Shown piece after piece: positions 32,421 through 37,877 of a stretch of 37,877 nt of DNA. The notes beneath the pieces were generated by a model that did not search any database, was not told the origin of the DNA, and saw only the letters and a list, made by a program, of their open reading frames with translations. Within the stretch, counting starts at the first letter, position 1, and every line of letters begins with the position of its first letter. Origin of the DNA: Novosphingobium sp. Its GTDB lineage: Bacteria; Pseudomonadota; Alphaproteobacteria; Sphingomonadales; Sphingomonadaceae. The stretch is taken from positions 1 to 37,877 of the forward strand of contig PNJT01000005.1 of NCBI GenBank assembly GCA_013822005.1, in the 5' to 3' direction. The position numbers and the translations under genes are program-made.

Positions 32421-33855
32421 ATGAGCAAGAGCTACGACGCCGATCTGGCGCTCTATATCAATGGCAGCTGGAAGAGCAGCGAGGGACGCGACATGTTCCC
32501 CGTGATCGACCCGGCGCTGGGCGAAACCATCGCCGAAGTGCCGCTGGCAAGCCCCGCCGACCTTGACGAAGCGCTGGGCGCGGCGGACAAGGGCTTTGTC
32601 TTGTGGCGCGCCACCCCGGTCGAACAGCGCGCCGCCGTGCTGCGCAAGACGGCCGACTTGCTGCGCGAACGCGCCGACGCGATTGCCCGCCTGCTCACGC
32701 TGGAACAAGGCAAGCCGCTGGCCGAGGCCCGCGCCGAAGTTGTCGGCAGCGCTGCCCTGTTCGATTGGTGCGCGGCCGAAGCGGTCCGGATCTATGGCCG
32801 GGTGCTGGTTCGCCCGACCGGCCAGCGCTCGATGATCAACAAGCAGCCGATCGGCCCGGTGGCGGCGTTCAGTCCGTGGAACTTCCCGATCTCGCTGATG
32901 GCCAAAAAGATTGCTTCGGCACTGGCAGTGGGCTGCTCGGTGATCGCCAAGCCGCCCGAGGAGACTCCGGGCTGCACGGGCGCATTGGTGCGCTGCCTGG
33001 CCGATGCCGGGCTGCCGGCGGGCGTTGTCCAGCTGGTCCACGGTGTGCCCGATACGGTCAGCCGGCATCTGCTGGCCTCGCCGGTGATCCGCAAGGTCAG
33101 CTTCACCGGCTCGGTCCCGGTCGGCAGGCACCTGATGCGGCTAGCCGCCGACGGGCTCAAGCGGGTGACGATGGAGCTGGGCGGCCACGCCCCGGTGCTG
33201 GTGTTTGACGATTGCGATCTGGAAAAGACGCTCGACATGGTCGTGGCGCAGAAGTTCCGCAATGCCGGGCAAGTCTGCGTCTCGCCGACGCGCTTCTACG
33301 TCCAGGAAAGCATCTACCAGCGTTTCGTCGATGGCTTTGCGGAGCGCACCCACGCGGTAACCACCGGGCACGGGCTCGATGCCGGGACCACGATGGGCCC
33401 GCTCGCCAATGTGCGCCGCCCCGGTGCGATCGAGGCGCTGGTTGAGGACGCTGCCGCCAAGGGCGCGCGGGTGATGGCCGGGGGCAAGCGCGGCAATGCC
33501 GGGCTACTTCTTCCAGCCGACGCTCCTCGCAGACGTGCCCGACAGCGCCGACATCATGAGCAACGAGCCCTTCGGGCCGGTCGCGGTCGCCGCGCCGTTC
33601 TCGACGCTCGAAGACGCCGTCACCAAGGCCAACCGCCTGCCCTTCGGCCTCGCCGCCTTCGCCTTCACCGAAGGCCTGCGCACCGCCAACCTCGTCGGCG
33701 ATGCGATCGAAGCCGGGATGGTCGGGATCAACACTTTCGCCATCGCCGGGCCCGATACCCCGTTCGGCGGGATCAAGGATTCAGGCTTTGGCAGCGAAGG
33801 CGGGATCGAGGGGATGGACAGCTACCTGGTGACCAAGGCGATCCATATGGCTTGA
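32421..33855 (+). pseudogene. gabD: NAD(P)-dependent succinate-semialdehyde dehydrogenase with a frameshift
   Basis: Aldehyde dehydrogenase of the GabD type, which oxidises succinate semialdehyde to succinate in GABA breakdown. Frame one (from 32421) carries FSPWNFPISLMAKK, KPPEETP, FTGSVPVGR, catalytic Glu252 (MELGGHAP) and nucleophile Cys286 (NAGQVCVSP). At GGG 33501-33503 the family sequence moves to another frame, which continues GYFFQPTLLADVP to KDSGFGSEGG and ends at 33855 (track ORF 33496). One extra G explains the break: removing it restores one 477-residue protein of normal length. A sequencing or assembly error in this G run is as likely as a true mutation. The rest of the first-frame ORF to 34337 is spurious. 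Confidence 0.9.
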
Positions 33856-33860
33856 GGGGG

Positions 33861-34256
33861 TTAGGGCTCGATCACCGGGATGGTGCTGAGCTTGGCCGCC
33901 GACTTGACGAAATGATTGTCAAAGCTGAGCATCGACGTGCAGCCAAGATCGGTTGCGACGGCGAGGTGAAGGGCGTCAGCGAAATCCATGCCCTGTCGAT
34001 ACCAGTCAAGTGCCGTTGCCAGCGCTTCGGGATTCTCAATGGTGATGGTCGGAATGCCTGCGAAGGCGGTCAGGCCATCTGCAATTGCGGCGCGAGACTT
34101 CTTGTAGATCGAGCCCAGGACCCAGGCTGCTTCCAGGCACACCGTCAGCGAAAGATAGATGTTACCCTTGGCAAGAGCTGCACTTGCCCGCCCCACTTGC
34201 TCGGCCTCGTCATTGGCGACGATTCGAACGACGATATTGGTATCAATAGCGATCAA
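33861..34256 (-). CDS. vapC: PIN-domain toxin VapC
   Basis: 131-residue PIN-domain ribonuclease. The acidic metal-binding residues are visible as Asp5 (MIAIDTNIVV), Glu42 (VCLEAAWVL), Asp91/Asp94 (MDFADALHLA) and Asp113 (LSFDNHF). VapC toxins cut tRNA or rRNA when free of VapB. The gene starts inside the end of the AbrB-type antitoxin gene (14-base overlap), a standard VapBC arrangement. It ends six bases from the stop of the gabD frame, in convergent orientation. Confidence 0.93.
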   Translation of the reverse strand: MIAIDTNIVVRIVANDEAEQVGRASAALAKGNIYLSLTVCLEAAWVLGSIYKKSRAAIADGLTAFAGIPTITIENPEALATALDWYRQGMDFADALHLAVATDLGCTSMLSFDNHFVKSAAKLSTIPVIEP

Positions 34257-34515
34257 GGCGCTTGGCTTCCCGCATCACTGCAGCATCCATTTCCTCAATC
34301 GAAATGGTCGGACCATCGTAACCGACACAGCCAATAACATCTTCGATTTTGGTCTCGGGAAAAATCCGTTCGGACTTGAGCAACACCCCGTTTCCGGATC
34401 GTTCAACCTTAAGCCGCGTCCCCGGTTTCCAGTTGAGCAGGTCGCGCAGTTCCTTGGGCAGGATCACCTGCCCTTTGGTCGAAACTGTTGTCGTCAACTT
34501 TTCATGCCTGCCCAT
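34243..34515 (-). CDS. vapB: AbrB/SpoVT-type antitoxin VapB
   Basis: 90 residues. The swapped-hairpin DNA-binding domain is at 5-50 (KLTTTVSTKGQVILPKELRD, then WKPGTRLKVERSGNGVLL, in part). The C-terminal part (EDVIGCVGYDGPTISIEEMD) should bind and block VapC. A strong AGGAGG site precedes the ATG. It binds its own promoter in known systems; the direct repeat just upstream is a likely site. Confidence 0.92.
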   Translation of the reverse strand: MGRHEKLTTTVSTKGQVILPKELRDLLNWKPGTRLKVERSGNGVLLKSERIFPETKIEDVIGCVGYDGPTISIEEMDAAVMREAKRLDRY

Positions 34516-34529
34516 CGCGGCCTCCTTTT

Positions 34530-34547
34530 GGTAAGATAAAGGTAAGA
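34530..34547 (-). promoter_or_regulatory. Direct repeat in the vapBC promoter
   Basis: GGTAAGA occurs at 34530-34536 and 34541-34547, an 11-base period, one helical turn, 15 bases before the vapB start codon. On the minus strand this is TCTTACC twice. It is a candidate site for autoregulation by VapB/VapBC. Confidence 0.5.
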
Positions 34548-34624
34548 CGAAATGGAACGAAAGTCAAATGAGGCGGGCTACGCGCTTGCGCAAAGGAAGC
34601 CGCAACATCCCGCATCTCCAACTC

Positions 34625-34796
34625 CGTCGCCCCGTGCTTGACACGGGGCTTGGCTTTTCTTCGGTAATCCTCCGGGTTTGGAGGCAAGAAAGCTGCGCGT
34701 GCGGTTGGGGCCGATGGTGTCGTGCCCCCGTTCAGCGGCAGTGCAACGATCAAGCGTCGCAAGGCAGCCAAGCCCCGTGTCAAGCACGGGGCGACG
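34625..34796. repeat. Nested 31-bp inverted repeat
   Basis: The 31 bases at 34625-34655 are exactly inverted at 34766-34796 with 110 bases between. Each arm also contains a hairpin CCCCGTG-CTTGA-CACGGGG. The element is larger than the other palindromic repeats and the spacer has no recognised gene. Confidence 0.92.
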
Positions 34797-34872
34797 ATGG
34801 GTGGTTGGGAGCTGGGGCCTTCGGTATGGCTTGGCGTGTGATTTTAACCGAAGGGTGTGCTACACTCTCACC

Positions 34873-34992
34873 ATGCAACGAGACACTTTCACCCGCCGCT
34901 GGGTCCGCTTTGTCGAACGGTCAATGGTGTGGTCATTCTGGGGGATTCTGGTGGTTTTCATCGTCGTATTGGTGACAAATCTGATCGGGTAG
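34873..34992 (+). CDS. Possible 39-residue single-pass membrane peptide
   Basis: Opens MQRDTFTRRWVRFVERSMVW, then a hydrophobic helix FWGILVVFIVVLVTNLIG. The positively charged N-terminus followed by one helix fits a small inner-membrane protein with its N-terminus inside. There is no clear Shine-Dalgarno site and the length is below what coding statistics can support. It follows the nested inverted repeat and converges on the phosphatase gene. Confidence 0.45.
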   Translation: MQRDTFTRRWVRFVERSMVWSFWGILVVFIVVLVTNLIG

Positions 34993-35001
34993 CGGTCAAC
35001 C

Positions 35002-35544
35002 TCAAGCCAGCTCCGGCCCCAACTCCGGATCCAAATCCCGCGGCCGCGTCAAATGAACCAGCCTTGCGCAGCGGTCCCTCAAATCCGACCACTTCTCAAT
35101 GTCCAGCTCCAACACCGCAAAACTAGCCGTCGGGAACTTCTCCTCGACCACATCCCGCAAGGGGCTTGAGCCGTCATCCGGCACCAGATCAAAGATCAGG
35201 TCTTCCAGTCCCGGATTATGGCCGACCATCAGGATCGAGGCCGGATCGCCGCTCTGTTCGCGCAGCAGATCGGCCAGAGTCACGCTGCTGGCGAGGTAGA
35301 TGCGGCGGTCCCATTGCACCGCGACCGGCTGGTCGGCGGCCTGGCAGGCGATTTCGATCGTTTCGGCGCAGCGGATTGCGGGGGAGGAGAGCATGCGCTC
35401 CCAGCGCACTCCGTGGTCACGCACGTGCTTGCCCATGATCGCAGCGCCCTTGCGCCCGCGCGCGTTGAGCGGGCGGTCGAAATCGCGGGCGCGCGGGTCT
35501 TGCCAGTCTGATTTTGCGTGGCGAAACAGGCCGAGGATCTTCAA
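35002..35544 (-). CDS. SixA-like histidine phosphatase
   Basis: 180 residues of the phosphoglycerate-mutase-like superfamily. The RHG-type motif is LFRHAKSDW with catalytic His9, with SSPAIRCAET as the phosphate-binding Arg loop and His109 in MVGHNPG. SixA removes phosphate from phosphohistidines in the E. coli ArcB and PTS-Ntr systems; the substrate here is not known. The start codon is TTG at 35544, overlapping the upstream helicase stop as TTGA, so translation is probably coupled to it. Confidence 0.9.
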   Translation of the reverse strand: MKILGLFRHAKSDWQDPRARDFDRPLNARGRKGAAIMGKHVRDHGVRWERMLSSPAIRCAETIEIACQAADQPVAVQWDRRIYLASSVTLADLLREQSGDPASILMVGHNPGLEDLIFDLVPDDGSSPLRDVVEEKFPTASFAVLELDIEKWSDLRDRCARLVHLTRPRDLDPELGPELA

Positions 35545-37877
35545 CGCGCGGGTTCTCCGTGAGCGGGCATTCCAGAAACACCGGATGCCACGCGGTGTAA
35601 AGCCTCATCCAGTGTCAATCGCGTGACGGGCGTGCCAGGCGGAAATGCGGACAAGAGTCGGCTGGGGAAAGCCGAGGACAGCACCACGAACATGCCGTGA
35701 TCGTCACGGCTGCGGATCAGCCGGCCAAAGGCCTGGGCGAGGCGTGCGCGGATGATCCGGTCGTCAAAGGCCGCCCCGCCGCCCGCCAGTCGCCGGGCGC
35801 GGTGGAGGATTGAGGGCTTGGGCCAGGGGACCTGCTCCATCACCACCAGCCGCAGCGAATGGCCGGGAACATCGACACCGTCGCGCAAGGCATCGGTGCC
35901 GAGCAGCGAGGCGCGCGGATCGTCGCGAAAGATATCGACCAATGTGCCGGTGTCGATCGGATCGACGTGCTGGGCGTAAAGCGGCAGGCCGCCGCGCGCC
36001 AGCCGGTCGGCGATCCGGCCATGCACCGCGCGCAGCCGCCGGATCGCCGTGAACAGCCCCAGCGCGCCGCCCTGCGCGGCCTCGATCAGCCGGGCATAGG
36101 CCCCGGCCAGCGCCGCGACATCGCCCTTGGGCACATCGGTGACGATCAGCACTTCGGCCTGCGCGCCATAGTCGAACGGGCTGTCAAAGCTGGAGAGGCG
36201 CGGGGCGAGGCCCAGCACCGGCGCGCCCGAGCGAGTCACCGCGCTGTCCCAGTCGTTGCCGTCCTTGAGCGTGGCCGAGGTCAGCATCACCCCGTGCGCG
36301 CCTTCCAGCACGACCTTGGCGAAGGGCTTCATCGGATCGAGCCAGCGGCGATGGATTCCGACATCGAATTCGCGCGCCTCGGCGCGTTCGACCGCCAGCC
36401 AGTCGACGAATTCGGGATCGGCCGGACCGCCCAGCCGTTCAAGCAGCGCTTCCCAGGCAGCGAGCAAGTCAATCCGCCAGCCGAGCGAATGGCGCGCACC
36501 TTCAATCCGCGCGCGGCCTGCGCCGTCGAGCCAGTCGGGCGGCTCGCTGAGGATCGCTTCAAGCCGCACGCCCAGACGGATCAGCGGTCCGCGCAGTTCG
36601 GCCAGCGCAGCCTGCGCTGCCCCTGCGCGTTCGATAAACGGCCCGTCAAGCTGCGCGGCCTCGGTCTCCAGGCCGTAACCCGCTTCCTGCCCGCCGCTTT
36701 CGTCGCGGGCATAAGTGGTGGCGCGTACTGCGGCGAGCAGTTCCTCGAGCGGTCCCGAGGGTGTGCCATCGCCCAGTCGCTGCAACCAGCCATCGCCCGG
36801 CAGCGATTCAGCAGCATAACGTGCGGCGGCGATGGCTTTGGCTCCGGCCTCGTCGTAGCTCGCGACATCGGCGAGGCGCGCGGAGAGGCCCCGGCGGCGG
36901 CCCTTCGAGCCTTTCTCCGGGCCGATTACCCAGCGCCTAAGCTCAATCGTCTCGCTGCCTGACAGCGCAGCGGCGAAGGTCGAATCCGCCGCCTCGAACA
37001 CATGGTGGCCTTCGTCGAACACGATCCGCGTCGGCCGCTGCGCCTGGTCGCGGCCACGTGCGGCATTGACCATCACCAAGGCATGGTTGGCGATCACCAG
37101 ATCGGCCTGCGCGCTGGCGCGGCTGGCGCGTTCGATGAAGCATTTGCGGTAGTGCGGGCAGCCGGCATAGACGCATTCGCCGCGCCGGTCGGTCAAGGCC
37201 GCGACCCCGCGCTGGCGGAACAGCGTGGCCAGCCAACCGGGCAGGTCGCCGCCGATCATGTCGCCGTCCTGGCTGTAGCTGGCCCAGCGCGCGATCAGCT
37301 GCGCCAGGATCGCGGCCCGGCCTGAGAAACCACCTTGCAAGGCGTCTTCAAGGTTCAGCAAACACAGGTAATTCTCACGCCCCTTGCGCACCACCACCGG
37401 GCGCGAGCCATCGGCGCGGTGCTCCGCCCAGGCGCGGCGGCTTTCGGCGCGGAGCTGGCGTTGCAGCGCCTTGGTAAAGGTCGAAACCCACACCGTCCCG
37501 CCCGATTCCTCGGCCCAGAGCGAGGCCGGGGCGAGGTAGCCCAGCGTCTTGCCGATCCCGGTTCCGGCCTGCGCCAGCAGCATCTGCGGCTGATCCTGCC
37601 GCCGGCGCGGCGCGAAGACGTGCGCGACTTCCTGGGCATAGGCCGCCTGGGCGCGGCGCTGCTCGGCATTGTCGCCGGTCAGCCGGGTCAGGCGGGAATT
37701 GACGTCGTCGGGGCGCAGCGCGACCTGGCCCGGCTGGGGCCGCTCGGGCGCTTCCTCCCATTCCGGCAGGCGCGCGAAGAGCCAGCGTTCGGCTTTGGTG
37801 GGCGGGGCGATTCGCGCGGTCAGCAGCGGCACCCAGGCCCAACGCAGCTTGGTCAGCGATTGCAGCGCGGTCCAGGC
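35541..37877 (-). CDS. DinG-type ATP-dependent DNA helicase (5' end outside window)
   Basis: Superfamily 2 helicase of the XPD/DinG branch. At least 778 residues; the frame is open to the edge of the window, so the GTG at 37832 given by the ORF track is not the true start. Motifs seen: Walker A AQAGTGIGKTLGYL, four cysteines for a 4Fe-4S cluster (YLCLLN, GECVYAGCPHYRKCF), DEAH-like FDEGHHVFEA, TSATLKDG and motif VI QAFGRLIRSRDDHG. It unwinds 5'-3' and in E. coli resolves R-loops and replication-transcription conflicts. The SixA-like gene is coupled behind it. Confidence 0.94.
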   Translation of the reverse strand, partial: AWTALQSLTKLRWAWVPLLTARIAPPTKAERWLFARLPEWEEAPERPQPGQVALRPDDVNSRLTRLTGDNAEQRRAQAAYAQEVAHVFAPRRRQDQPQMLLAQAGTGIGKTLGYLAPASLWAEESGGTVWVSTFTKALQRQLRAESRRAWAEHRADGSRPVVVRKGRENYLCLLNLEDALQGGFSGRAAILAQLIARWASYSQDGDMIGGDLPGWLATLFRQRGVAALTDRRGECVYAGCPHYRKCFIERASRASAQADLVIANHALVMVNAARGRDQAQRPTRIVFDEGHHVFEAADSTFAAALSGSETIELRRWVIGPEKGSKGRRRGLSARLADVASYDEAGAKAIAAARYAAESLPGDGWLQRLGDGTPSGPLEELLAAVRATTYARDESGGQEAGYGLETEAAQLDGPFIERAGAAQAALAELRGPLIRLGVRLEAILSEPPDWLDGAGRARIEGARHSLGWRIDLLAAWEALLERLGGPADPEFVDWLAVERAEAREFDVGIHRRWLDPMKPFAKVVLEGAHGVMLTSATLKDGNDWDSAVTRSGAPVLGLAPRLSSFDSPFDYGAQAEVLIVTDVPKGDVAALAGAYARLIEAAQGGALGLFTAIRRLRAVHGRIADRLARGGLPLYAQHVDPIDTGTLVDIFRDDPRASLLGTDALRDGVDVPGHSLRLVVMEQVPWPKPSILHRARRLAGGGAAFDDRIIRARLAQAFGRLIRSRDDHGMFVVLSSAFPSRLLSAFPPGTPVTRLTLDEALHRVASGVSGMPAHGEPAR

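Noticed and set aside
34338-34872. Several short plus-strand ORFs (34349-34534, 34568-34975, 34678-34992) near vapB and the nested repeat
   Set aside because: They run through repeat arms or are antisense to vapB; only the last 39 codons of the 34678 frame, from 34873, look protein-like and are listed separately.
1-37877. CRISPR array, prophage or secretion-system cluster
   Set aside because: No regularly spaced direct repeats, Cas, phage structural or secretion genes were found; the repeats present are inverted and irregularly spaced.

Overview
The window looks like chromosomal DNA of a GC-rich alphaproteobacterium, most likely of the order Sphingomonadales (Sphingomonas/Novosphingobium/Erythrobacter-like). 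The basis is gene content and order (class I aldolase next to thiE; rpmF-plsX-fabH-ihfA-merR; a PrsK/PrsR exopolysaccharide module), high-GC codon use, and many short palindromic elements of the kind that litter sphingomonad genomes. No database could be searched, so family names rest on motifs and recalled family architecture.

Layout. 1-7.8 kb: 3' end of class I fructose-bisphosphate aldolase, thiE, a membrane protein plus OPT-family transporter pair, a small exported protein (minus strand), efp, an inositol-monophosphatase-family enzyme, tRNA-Leu(CAA) and an exported M20 amidohydrolase. 8-11.8 kb: a small membrane-anchored protein and isocitrate lyase (minus), divergent from a ScfR-type regulator with two matching palindromic sites between them. 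12-18.7 kb: a four-gene operon for PEP-CTERM-associated exopolysaccharide (sugar transferase, PrsK kinase, PrsR sigma-54 activator, TPR protein). 19-21.1 kb: alpha-methylacyl-CoA racemase and a bile-acid:sodium-symporter-family protein. 21.1-27.9 kb: a patchwork containing palindromic repeats, a transposase/nitroreductase chimeric ORF, an intact nitroreductase, cysS with a palindromic element inside the reading frame, an unpaired RES-domain gene, a decayed ORF, and a divergent HTH/S24-repressor switch. 28-32.4 kb: a metallo-beta-lactamase-fold hydrolase, a MAPEG protein, and the rpmF-plsX-fabH-ihfA-merR operon. 32.4-37.9 kb: a frameshifted succinate-semialdehyde dehydrogenase gene, a VapBC toxin-antitoxin pair, a possible 39-residue membrane peptide, a SixA-like phosphatase and a DinG-type helicase running off the window.

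How the genes work together. Isocitrate lyase and its divergent acyl-CoA-type regulator form a glyoxylate-shunt control unit for growth on fatty acids or acetate; the racemase could feed branched acyl-CoAs into the same metabolism. PrsK and PrsR probably control exopolysaccharide and exported PEP-CTERM proteins encoded elsewhere, because no exosortase is in the window. The plsX-fabH operon couples ribosome assembly, phospholipid/fatty-acid initiation and a nucleoid protein.

The most unusual features are the palindromic elements. They come in several stem sequences but often share a CTTG-type loop. One lies in frame inside cysS, and another is a 31-bp nested inverted repeat. The next most unusual are the IS3-OrfA/nitroreductase fusion ORF, the CI/Cro-like switch with repeated TAGGA half-sites, and the twin operators between aceA and its regulator.
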